This document shows positions 6,238-12,009 of a stretch of DNA of 12,009 bases, piece after piece (the stretch's first letter is position 1; each line of letters starts with the position of its first letter). A program made the translations under genes and the position numbers. Origin of the DNA: CAZQYC01 sp043746555 (GTDB taxonomy: Bacteria > Pseudomonadota > Gammaproteobacteria > Steroidobacterales > Steroidobacteraceae); assembly GCA_043746555.1 (NCBI GenBank), contig JAYTQU010000218.1, positions 1 through 12,009 of the forward strand, in the 5' to 3' direction. The notes beneath the pieces were generated by a model, which was given only the letters and a program-made list of their open reading frames with translations, did no database searches and was not told the DNA's origin.

Positions 6238-7734
6238 CTACAGCTTATACGCACCGCACGCGAGAGCCAAATCGCCGACGCGTTGCACGTAGGTGGCCTT
6301 CACCAATACTTCGTTGGTCACTGGATGATTCCAACGATATTCGCACCAGCCTTGGCCTTCGCGTTTGGCGAGATCGACCATATCGCGCATGTAGTAGTGA
6401 CCGTCCATGTTCTTGGCCTCGCGGATGTCGGCGCCTAACACCCGCGCGTTGAGTCCGTGCCCGATGAATTTATAAGTGTTCACGTTTAGCACCATCAAAT
6501 AGAGATCGCGCTCGACAAACTGTCCCTCGGCGAGTTTATTGACATCGGCAAGCAGCGCTTCCCTGCCATGGGTCTTCAGGAATTCCACGGCCCTCTCCAC
6601 TATCGCGAAAGCCTCTTCCGTTGTGCCGTTCTCACGTGTGCCGAGATTGAATTGCGACAACGAGTTGTAAAGCTCAACGGCTTGTGCGTTTAGCAAATTG
6701 GAGGTATCGATGACTTCGGAAAACAGTTTCATGGTCGAATCGTTCTTGCGTGCGACCTCGATGACTCTCGAGTTCAGCGATCCGATGCCGCCGAGTTGTT
6801 GCTCGCTGTTTCGCGCGATGTTTTTCACGATGCTCGCGAGCGACTGCACCGACGTCACAATTTCGGCCATGGTCTTTCCCGCGCCATCGACGAGCGTATT
6901 GCCGGTGTTGACGGTACGCACCGATTCGCTTATCAGCACTTTAATTTCTTTGGCGGCTTTGGCCGAACGTTGCGCGAGCGTGCGAACTTCGCTGGCTACC
7001 ACCGCGAAGCCTCTGCCGTGTTCACCGGCGCGAGCGGCTTCGACTGCGGCATTGAGTGCGAGGATGTTGGTTTGAAATGCGATGGCGTCGATCAAGCCGA
7101 TGATGTCGACAATCTTGCCCGAACTTTCCTTGATCGAGCCCATGGTGTTGACGACTTTTCCCATGGCGTCGCCGCCGGCCTGCGCAAATTGCGAAGCGGA
7201 CGCGACCAATCGATCGGCTTGCCGCGCATGCTCGGCGTTTTGCTGAACGGTGGAATTCAATTCCTCCATTGCAGCGGAAGTTTGTCGCAGTGCCTTGACC
7301 TGATTGTCGGTGCGCGTTTGCAGCGCGTTATTGTCGCGACTGATTTGCGACGAAGTACTGACCACCGTCGTGACGCCGCTGCGAACTTCTCCGAGCGCCT
7401 TGAGCGCTTGCTCGTGCATGCCTTGCATCGCCAACATGAGTTCGCCGAGTTCGCCGGCGGCGTCGGTGTCGAATTTTGCGAGTAGATCGCCGGAACTAAT
7501 TCGTCGCGCCGTGGCGATCGCGGTATGCAAGGCGCCATTGACTCGCCGCAGCGACGACCACACCGAAAGCGCAACCAGCAAAACACTAAACAATCCCCAC
7601 CCCACAATCCAGTTGTGTTTCTCGCCTTGCGTGTTGTCGAGGCCGACCCACCACAACGCGCAGACCGGTAACAGGACGAACCCGTACTCGATCAACACCT
7701 GCGTGGTCGGATGTATTTTTGCGCTATTGATCAC
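6238..7734 (-). CDS. Methyl-accepting chemotaxis protein with C-terminal Cache domain
   Basis: This is a 498-residue chemoreceptor with a GTG start at 7734. Two hydrophobic segments (residues ~12-31 and ~43-60) form a membrane hairpin with only a ~12-residue loop, so there is no periplasmic sensor. A HAMP-like linker spans ~61-112. The MA signalling domain spans ~115-350, with the conserved hairpin tip AIAFQTNILALNAAVEAARAG (in part) at 217-237 and GRGFAVVASEVRTLAQRSA at 240-258. After it, residues ~375-498 form a single Cache domain (sCache_2/Cache_2 type) with GQFVERDLYLMVLNVN, GHGLNARVLGADI, GHYYMRDMV, WCEYRWNHPVT and a CGAYKL end. With no later membrane segment, that sensor must lie in the cytoplasm. 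There is no NWETF-type CheR tether. No che genes are nearby. It probably senses an internal small molecule and signals through CheA/CheW. Confidence 0.93.
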   Translation of the reverse strand: MINSAKIHPTTQVLIEYGFVLLPVCALWWVGLDNTQGEKHNWIVGWGLFSVLLVALSVWSSLRRVNGALHTAIATARRISSGDLLAKFDTDAAGELGELMLAMQGMHEQALKALGEVRSGVTTVVSTSSQISRDNNALQTRTDNQVKALRQTSAAMEELNSTVQQNAEHARQADRLVASASQFAQAGGDAMGKVVNTMGSIKESSGKIVDIIGLIDAIAFQTNILALNAAVEAARAGEHGRGFAVVASEVRTLAQRSAKAAKEIKVLISESVRTVNTGNTLVDGAGKTMAEIVTSVQSLASIVKNIARNSEQQLGGIGSLNSRVIEVARKNDSTMKLFSEVIDTSNLLNAQAVELYNSLSQFNLGTRENGTTEEAFAIVERAVEFLKTHGREALLADVNKLAEGQFVERDLYLMVLNVNTYKFIGHGLNARVLGADIREAKNMDGHYYMRDMVDLAKREGQGWCEYRWNHPVTNEVLVKATYVQRVGDLALACGAYKL

Positions 7735-7957
7735 AGGTTAGCCGACGGCGAAGTTACCCAGACTAGTCCCAATACTCGGCAGGAATTCACCCGGAGTTCA
7801 ACCAAAGTTGGTTCGAGAAGATGCCAGGAGCTGCTAGGGGTTTATCGGCGAGACGGTCGGGAACTTGACTCGCTTTTATGGCAGTTGCGACGTAGGGAAA
7901 TCGCTGAGCGGCGGTGACCCGCTGACTTCGTTCCTGACGAGGTAGGCGACCAGCACT
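7735..7957. other. Gene-free gap upstream of chemoreceptor gene
   Basis: I see no credible gene, RNA or terminator in these 223 bp. They include the stretch downstream of the damaged GFA gene and the leader of the chemoreceptor gene. A TATATA just to the right (about 7959-7964) could be part of a - strand -10 element for the chemoreceptor, but no good -35 accompanies it. A block GACGTAGGGAA (7889-7899) also occurs within the repeat at 11360-11393; it may be a decayed repeat copy or chance. Confidence 0.4.
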
Positions 7958-8299
7958 TTATATATCGTTGAGACTCCAGGGCGAAACCCTCGGAGCAGGC
8001 GGCGTACTGCGTAATTTGGGGGTGGAACTCACAAGCTCGTAATGTGACGATTGGGGCGCGCATACAATGGGACAAAAATAATGGCGCGTTGCGCCGTGCA
8101 GTCCTCCGATTGAGGGTTCGCCCGCGGTAATTTTGAACTCATCGCGCGGATAGAGTGCGCTCAAGGAATAGGCGCTGGCCGTCATGCGCTGGCACCCTGT
8201 ACAGTGGCACACCATGGTGATCAGTGGTTTCGAATTCACTTCAAATTGAATTTGCCCGCATCGACATTGCCCTTTGTTCGGAAGATTTGCTTCTGTCAT
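7958..8299 (-). pseudogene. GFA-family (glutathione-dependent formaldehyde-activating enzyme-like) gene, probably damaged at its 3' half
   Basis: The 113-codon ORF begins as a normal GFA/Mss4-like zinc protein: GQCRCGQIQFEVNSKPL, then MVCHCTGCQRMTASAYSLS and GATRHYFCP. Members are usually ~125-140 residues and carry FCPHC as the next zinc-binding pair. Here the frame reads FCPIVC, and one additional base after CCC would restore CP-H-C-M. Beyond this point none of the three frames gives the family's C-terminal part. The simplest reading is a 1-nt deletion plus divergence or replacement of the tail, so the protein is probably non-functional. It starts 54 nt after moaE on the same strand (AGAGAGAAACC before the ATG) and could be read through from the Moco operon. 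An intact but divergent short protein remains possible. Confidence 0.6.
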
Positions 8300-8353
8300 G
8301 GTTTCTCTCTACCTAGGCGCACAACTACTCGCTGGACAAGTGATTAGGCGGGT

Positions 8354-8824
8354 TTACCGGTGTGCGTGACTATGCGCGTGTTCGCCTGCATGCTCCGCGC
8401 AGCGCTCGCAATTCACCCAGCCTGAATCGCCGTTGACGTAGTGTTCTTTTTTCCAAATCGGCACACGATGTTTGATTTCGTCGATGATGTAGCGGCACGC
8501 TTTGAATGCTTCGTCGCGATGGCCGGAGCTCACGCCGACCCAGACGGCGATGTCGCCGATGGCGAGCGAACCGACGCGGTGCATGCACGCGGCCTTGTCG
8601 ACGCCAAAGCGTTTGATGGCTTCTTGCACGATGCGTTCGCCTTCTTTGATGGCGAGATCGACAAATGCCTCGTATTCAAGACGCGTGACGTCGTGGCCTT
8701 CGTTGTTGTTGCGCACCCAGCCTTCGAACGAGCAATAACCGCCGCAGGCGGGATCGCATAGAGTCTTGCGCAATGCATCGATGTCAATCGCGTTATCGGA
8801 AAAAGAAAATATCGAAGACGTCAT
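8354..8824 (-). CDS. moaE: Molybdopterin synthase catalytic (large) subunit MoaE with Cys/His-rich tail
   Basis: This 156-residue subunit forms the MoaD2-MoaE2 heterotetramer that converts cPMP to molybdopterin by inserting two sulfurs. Family motifs are GYCSFEGWVRNNNEG (residues 29-43), LEYEAF, MHRVGSLAIGDIAVWVGVSSGHRDEAF (81-107), CRYIIDEIKHRVPIWKKE (110-127; Lys118 or the Lys125/126 pair corresponds to the active-site lysines) and GWVNCE. The C-terminus adds a short tail with Cys139, Cys142 and histidines at 145, 149, 151, 153 and 155, a likely metal-binding patch. The start at 8824 is 3 nt after the moaD stop. It has a perfect AGGAGG 7 nt upstream, which lies inside moaD and within a hairpin. 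It is the last intact gene of the Moco cluster. Confidence 0.95.
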   Translation of the reverse strand: MTSSIFSFSDNAIDIDALRKTLCDPACGGYCSFEGWVRNNNEGHDVTRLEYEAFVDLAIKEGERIVQEAIKRFGVDKAACMHRVGSLAIGDIAVWVGVSSGHRDEAFKACRYIIDEIKHRVPIWKKEHYVNGDSGWVNCERCAEHAGEHAHSHAHR

Positions 8825-8848
8825 TAGTTAGCCTCCTGCTACAGGAGG
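8825..8848 (-). promoter_or_regulatory. moaE ribosome-binding site inside a hairpin formed by the moaD 3' end
   Basis: On the - strand, CCTCCTG (8848-8842), the loop TAG and CAGGAGG (8838-8832) form a perfect 7-bp stem. The AGGAGG that serves moaE lies in its 3' arm. These bases also encode the PPVAGG end of MoaD. The arrangement should hide the moaE start site until ribosomes finishing moaD open the stem, which would give translational coupling of the two subunits. The stem and spacing are seen directly; the coupling is inferred. Confidence 0.62.
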
Positions 8849-9070
8849 GATGAAGACCACGCTGTCGCCATCCTTTAGCGGCGTCTGCCAATCGCGAAAC
8901 TCTGCATCGATGGCGACTTTGAGTTGCGTTTCGTTTAGCGTAAACGGATAACGCTTTTGCAATTCGGCCAACAATGCCGCCGGTGTCGCCGCTTGAGTTT
9001 CAAGCGTTTCTTCACTTTTGCCCGCTTGCTCGCGCAGGATGGCGTAATACCGAATTCGAATTTTCTTCAT
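8828..9070 (-). CDS. moaD: Molybdopterin synthase sulfur carrier (small) subunit MoaD
   Basis: This is an 80-residue ubiquitin-fold sulfur carrier. Its C-terminal glycine is adenylated and thiocarboxylated (normally by MoeB and a sulfurtransferase, not seen here), and it then donates sulfur to cPMP within molybdopterin synthase. Visible motifs are KKIRIRYYAILREQAGK at the start, a middle helix with PAALLAELQKRYPF, VAIDAEF, LKDGDSVVFIPPVAGG at the end, and the functional Gly79-Gly80. Length is typical. The start at 9070 overlaps the mobA TGA as ATGA; a longer frame reaching 9187 inside mobA is rejected because it precedes the family N-terminus with unrelated sequence. No independent Shine-Dalgarno is obvious, consistent with translational coupling to mobA. 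Confidence 0.95.
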   Translation of the reverse strand: MKKIRIRYYAILREQAGKSEETLETQAATPAALLAELQKRYPFTLNETQLKVAIDAEFRDWQTPLKDGDSVVFIPPVAGG

Positions 9071-9654
9071 GACAGTATCGATGCAGCAGTCTCGCGTTCC
9101 TGCGGCGTGTTGACGTTGTCCAATGCCCGAGCGTCCAATTGATCGAGTAACGCCGTGTCGGAATTGACCAGCAACTTGCGCGGGCATTGTTTATCCATCG
9201 CGATCCACTTTGTTACCTCTTCCAAAGCGGCGGGCTCCCAAATCGCGCACAGTGGTTCAGGCAAACCATCGCGCGAACTGCGATACGCCGTGGCGATGCG
9301 TGTCGGATTGCGATGGGTGATTAGATGATCAAGCGTTGCGCGAGATAGAAACGGCAAATCGCACGCGAGGACTAACCATGCGGCGTGAGGATATTTCGCT
9401 AACGCGGCACTAATTCCGGCGATAGGACCGATACCGGGTTGTAGGTCGACGATCTGCGGTAGCGTTGCTCGCGTCGACTCGGATTGTTGATCCGGACGCA
9501 CCGAAATAAAAGTTTGCTCGCACACAGTGCTCAGCAATTCATAAGTCCACTGCAGTTGCGGTTTGTCGTGAAAGTGCAGCGCTGCTTTGTCTTTGCCCAT
9601 GCGTTGGCTGCGACCGCCGGCGAGTACCAGTCCGAATAAAGGAGGAGAGGTCAT
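9067..9654 (-). CDS. mobA: Molybdenum cofactor guanylyltransferase MobA
   Basis: This 195-residue enzyme transfers GMP from GTP to Mo-molybdopterin, giving MGD-type cofactor for enzymes of the DMSO reductase family. Motifs are the nucleotide-binding LVLAGGRSQRMGKDKAAL (residues 9-26), PGIGPIAGISAAL (73-85), LACDLPFL (96-103, Asp99 as the expected metal ligand), GLPEPLCAIWEP (130-141) and DNVNTPQE (179-186). The ATG at 9654 overlaps the moaC stop as ATGA, and the gene's own stop overlaps the moaD start in the same way, so it is embedded in the moa series rather than paired with mobB. Its presence implies that the organism makes guanylylated Moco. Length and motifs are normal. Confidence 0.94.
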   Translation of the reverse strand: MTSPPLFGLVLAGGRSQRMGKDKAALHFHDKPQLQWTYELLSTVCEQTFISVRPDQQSESTRATLPQIVDLQPGIGPIAGISAALAKYPHAAWLVLACDLPFLSRATLDHLITHRNPTRIATAYRSSRDGLPEPLCAIWEPAALEEVTKWIAMDKQCPRKLLVNSDTALLDQLDARALDNVNTPQERETAASILS

Positions 9655-10130
9655 CGTCGATTGCTCACGATATCCGACTTGCCGCCGGTCTTTTCGATCA
9701 GTTGCGTATCACCGATCACCATGTCGTGCGACAACGCTTTGCACATATCGTAAATGGTGAGTGCCGCAACGCTAGCGGCAGTCAACGCTTCCATTTCCAC
9801 GCCGGTCTTGTGATGTACGGACACGGTTGCTTGAATCACCGCGTCATCGCCTTGCATGTCGATGACGAGTTTGCAGTTCTCGATGCCGAGCGGGTGACAA
9901 AATGGAATTAACTCGTGCGTGCATTTGGCGGCCATCGTGCCGGCAATGATCGCCGTGTGAAATACCGGACCCTTCGCCGTGCTGAATCCCTGGGAACGCA
10001 ACGTTTCGGCGACCGCGTGCGGAAATCGAACGCGAGATTCCGCAACGGCTGTTCGTTTGGTAACGGTCTTGTCGCCGACATCCACCATGGTGGGATTGGC
10101 GTGCGCGTCGATGTGAGAGAGGGAAGGCAT
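9651..10130 (-). CDS. moaC: Cyclic pyranopterin monophosphate synthase MoaC
   Basis: This 159-residue enzyme converts 3',8-cyclo-7,8-dihydro-GTP, the MoaA product, to cPMP. Motifs are LSHIDAHANPTMVDVGDK at the start, FHTAIIAGTMAAK, LIPFCHP (residues 74-80), HKTGVEMEALTAASVAAL (in part, 107-124), IYDMCKA (126-132) with Asp128 and Lys131 aligning with the E. coli active site, and KTGGKS near the end. The ATG at 10130 gives the normal family N-terminus. A TTG at 10139 would add three residues, but it lies in an intergenic repeat. No Shine-Dalgarno is visible before 10130, because the upstream bases belong to that repeat. Its TGA overlaps the mobA start. Confidence 0.95.
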   Translation of the reverse strand: MPSLSHIDAHANPTMVDVGDKTVTKRTAVAESRVRFPHAVAETLRSQGFSTAKGPVFHTAIIAGTMAAKCTHELIPFCHPLGIENCKLVIDMQGDDAVIQATVSVHHKTGVEMEALTAASVAALTIYDMCKALSHDMVIGDTQLIEKTGGKSDIVSNRR

Positions 10131-10272
10131 ACTGGTCAACTGGCGGCTGGCTACTGGCCCGAGAAAGAATACAGTGAACCGGCTTCATTAGCATCTGTAG
10201 CATCTGGCCCTATCTGACCAGTTGGCAAGTAGCCAGTTGGCCATTAACGAGATTACTGGCTAGATTACTGGG
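10131..10272. repeat. CTGG/CCAG repeat cluster between moaA and moaC
   Basis: This gap is packed with short related repeats. ACTGGTC (10131-10137) pairs with GACCAGT (10216-10222), and CTGGCTACT (10147-10155) with AGTAGCCAG (10228-10236), forming an imperfect inverted repeat around a ~60-bp centre. CCAGTTGGC occurs twice, at 10218-10226 and 10233-10241. AGATTACTGG occurs twice 12 bp apart, at 10250-10259 and 10262-10271. The block abuts the moaC start codon. It could fold in the moaA-moaC mRNA or be a small dispersed repeat. Confidence 0.7.
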
Positions 10273-10277
10273 CGGCG

Positions 10278-11324
10278 TTATCCCCCGATGTAGTACATCT
10301 CGATTTTCTTGAGCGGCTGCTCATTGGCTCTCAAGCCCGACCGCAATTCGCTGTAACGGTCGCCGCGTGCTCGCCAGATATTGCTGATGATCTCGCGCAT
10401 GTCATCATCGGTTTTGCCAGCCCGCAGAGGCGCGCGCAAGTCCGTGCCTTCGGTTGCGAATAAACACGTGTACAGAACACCTTCCGATGATAGTCGCGCC
10501 CGCGTGCATGAACCGCAGAACGGCTCGCTTACCGAGGAAATAAATCCAATCTCACCTTGGCCATCTTTGAACACATATCGCTCGGCGACTTCGCCATGAT
10601 AATTTTCCTGCGCGGCGCGCGTCGGCCAGCGCTCGCTGATTTGTGTAAGCAAATCCTGCGACGTCACCACGCGATCGCGGCTCCATAAATTGCGATTGCC
10701 GACGTCCATGTATTCGATGAAGCGCACGATGACGCCGGTGCCGCGAAAGCGTTCGACTAGGTTTATGACCGTGTGATCGTTGACGCCGCGTTGTACGACG
10801 CAATTGATCTTGATCGGTGCGAGGCCGGCCGTGATCGCGGCGTCGATGCCTTCGAGCACTTGATCGAGTCCGCGAAAGCCGCCGCTCATTTGTGCGAATA
10901 CGTCGGGGTCGAGCGTATCGAGACTCACCGTTACGCGATTGAGTCCGCTCGCTTTCAATTCCGCTGCTTGCTTTGCGAGCAACACGCCGTTGGTAGTCAG
11001 TGCGACGTCTTCAACTCCGTCTTGCGTCGTCAGTTCACCGATGAGTTCGGATAGATTCGGCCGCAGCAACGGTTCGCCGCCGGTCAATCGAATTTTTTTC
11101 ACGCCGAGCGGCACGATCAATTGCGTGAGGCGAATAATTTCTTCGAACGACAATCGTTCGGCCGGCTTCAAGAACTTGTAGTGTTCGTGAAACTGATCCT
11201 TTGGCATGCAATAGGGGCAGCGAAAATTACAGCGATCCATCACCGAAATGCGCAGATCATGCAGCGGCCGACCGAGCGTGTCGCGCGGACGTGAAGCAAC
11301 TGGAATTGAAACGACCTCTGACAT
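10278..11324 (-). CDS. moaA: GTP 3',8-cyclase MoaA (radical SAM)
   Basis: This 348-residue radical SAM enzyme rearranges GTP to 3',8-cyclo-7,8-dihydro-GTP, the first step of Moco synthesis. The N-terminal [4Fe-4S] motif is CNFRCPYC (Cys32, Cys36, Cys39), followed by KKIRLTGGEPLLRPN (residues 76-90), ALTTNGVLL and RVTVSLDTLDP. The C-terminal cluster motif is CGSCTRARLSSEGVLYTC (Cys270, Cys273, Cys287). The protein ends in YYIGG; the C-terminal Gly-Gly is needed for activity in the family. The start is the ATG at 11324, which gives normal length; the Shine-Dalgarno is weak. It is separated from moeA by 120 bp carrying a dispersed repeat and from moaC by 147 bp carrying another, so this is the loosest part of the cluster. 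Confidence 0.97.
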   Translation of the reverse strand: MSEVVSIPVASRPRDTLGRPLHDLRISVMDRCNFRCPYCMPKDQFHEHYKFLKPAERLSFEEIIRLTQLIVPLGVKKIRLTGGEPLLRPNLSELIGELTTQDGVEDVALTTNGVLLAKQAAELKASGLNRVTVSLDTLDPDVFAQMSGGFRGLDQVLEGIDAAITAGLAPIKINCVVQRGVNDHTVINLVERFRGTGVIVRFIEYMDVGNRNLWSRDRVVTSQDLLTQISERWPTRAAQENYHGEVAERYVFKDGQGEIGFISSVSEPFCGSCTRARLSSEGVLYTCLFATEGTDLRAPLRAGKTDDDMREIISNIWRARGDRYSELRSGLRANEQPLKKIEMYYIGG

Positions 11325-11359
11325 CGGAGCTAAGCTTCTCTGGACCTAACAGCTTATGA

Positions 11360-11393
11360 CCTGGACGTAGGGAATGCAGGGCTAGTATGGAAC
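11360..11393. repeat. Inverted copy of the 3.1-kb intergenic repeat, between moeA and moaA
   Basis: This block contains GTAGGGAATGC and TAGTATGGAA separated by five bases. The reverse complement of 3081-3117 has the same two blocks with the same five-base spacing, preceded by GGATGTAGG where this copy has GGACGTAGG. Three bases of the left palindrome arm are missing here. The match shows a dispersed intergenic repeat in opposite orientation about 8.3 kb away. Confidence 0.72.
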
Positions 11394-11444
11394 ACTGACC
11401 TGCGACCTACGGGTGACAGCCTACAACCTCTCCACTATCTTGCG

Positions 11445-12009
11445 CTACCACCGATAAAACTTAACGGCTGTGCCGCTCGGAATGGCGGTTGTGCCTGGCG
11501 GCAGCTCCACGCAACCTTGCGCGCCAATGAGCGCGGTGAAATCGCCGGAACCGTGAGTGGTTTGCGGATGAGCGATCAAGTCACCGCTTGCATCGTTGCC
11601 AATGTGTACGGGCAAAAGGGTCGCGAGCGTTGGCAACACAGCGCAATGCTCTGCGAGTTTCACGATCTGCGGTTCGTGGTGCAGGCCCAACGCAATTCGC
11701 AATCCGGGTAATACATAGCGCGCCATGCAGGCCAAGGTCGACACGGGATTGCCAGGCAGCGCATACACGGCCTTATTATCGCTGTGTACGCCGAACCACA
11801 TCGGTTTGCCGGGGCGCTGCGCGATCTTGTGAAAGACTTGTCGCACGCCCAGCTCGGCGAGAATCGCGGGCACGAAATCGAATTTACCCATCGACACGCC
11901 GCCGCTCAAAATCAATACATCTGCTTCGCTCAAGTGCTTGCGCAATCGCGCGCGCAGTTGCGTTTCGTCGTCGGGAATGTGATCGTCGGCTAGTCGTGTG
12001 TAACCATGC
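11445..12009 (-). CDS. moeA: Molybdopterin molybdotransferase MoeA, C-terminal part, 5' end outside window
   Basis: This is the C-terminal ~188 residues of MoeA, which inserts molybdate into adenylated molybdopterin to give Mo-molybdopterin. The frame stays open to the right edge (codons before 11945 read DDETQLRARLRKHLSEAD), so the apparent start at 11945, a TTG, is internal. Motifs are LILSGGVSMGKFDFVP, KIAQRPGKPMWFG and YALPGNPVSTL, typical of the MoeA/MogA-like domain that binds molybdopterin. The small C-terminal barrel domain follows and ends in VKFYRW. About 400 residues are expected in total, so roughly half is missing. It lies upstream of moaA on the same strand and is probably the first gene visible of the Moco operon. 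Confidence 0.95.
   Translation of the reverse strand, partial: HGYTRLADDHIPDDETQLRARLRKHLSEADVLILSGGVSMGKFDFVPAILAELGVRQVFHKIAQRPGKPMWFGVHSDNKAVYALPGNPVSTLACMARYVLPGLRIALGLHHEPQIVKLAEHCAVLPTLATLLPVHIGNDASGDLIAHPQTTHGSGDFTALIGAQGCVELPPGTTAIPSGTAVKFYRW

Noticed and set aside
6796..7485. Long + strand ORF (229 codons) opposite the chemoreceptor gene
   Set aside because: The protein has no recognisable features and lies wholly antisense to the conserved MA domain; it is a frame shadow.
8300..8353. Integron attC-like core (ATTAGGC near 8344) beside the GFA gene, since GFA genes occur in cassettes
   Set aside because: No matching inverse core or attC symmetry is found on the other side of the gene, and no integrase is present.
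9071..9187. N-terminal extension of MoaD to 119 residues
   Set aside because: The added residues are an out-of-frame reading of the mobA end, and the family N-terminus begins at 9070.

Overview
This window looks like chromosomal DNA of a gammaproteobacterium. The GC content is moderate, roughly mid-50s by eye. The YaiL/DUF2058 protein and the YiiM-type MOSC protein both have close E. coli counterparts, and the gene content is ordinary housekeeping and accessory chromosome. I cannot name the genus. I see no rRNA, tRNA, insertion sequence, phage gene or CRISPR array.

Left part (1-3054, + strand): the 3' end of proA (proline biosynthesis) runs with almost no gaps into an exported coiled-coil/OmpA-domain protein, a small NTF2-like lipoprotein and a YaiL/DUF2058 protein. 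A convergent gap (3055-3210) then holds three near-palindromic repeats. Next comes a divergent pair (3211-4977). One gene is a GlxA-type regulator (DJ-1/PfpI domain plus AraC HTH, - strand). The other is an isonitrile hydratase-like DJ-1/PfpI enzyme (+ strand). A perfect 9-bp inverted repeat lies between them. A MOSC-domain protein of the YiiM type (5045-5683) and a small CPXCG zinc-ribbon protein (5891-6211) follow on the + strand.

Right part (6238-12009, - strand): a chemoreceptor whose Cache sensor domain sits at the C-terminus, after the signalling domain; a damaged GFA-family gene; and a molybdenum cofactor (Moco) cluster transcribed right to left, moeA (partial) - moaA - moaC - mobA - moaD - moaE. 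MoaA and MoaC make cPMP from GTP. MoaD and MoaE form molybdopterin synthase. MoeA inserts molybdate and MobA adds GMP. moaC/mobA and mobA/moaD overlap by ATGA, and moaE follows moaD by 3 nt.

The points most worth a second look are these. The moaE Shine-Dalgarno is made of the codons for the MoaD Gly-Gly tail and sits in a perfect hairpin. An intergenic repeat occurs near 3.1 kb and again, inverted, between moeA and moaA. The chemoreceptor has a reversed domain order. The gap between moaA and moaC carries a separate CTGG/CCAG repeat cluster. No novel multi-gene defence or mobile system is visible; the window is mostly recognisable core metabolism with interesting small-scale structure.
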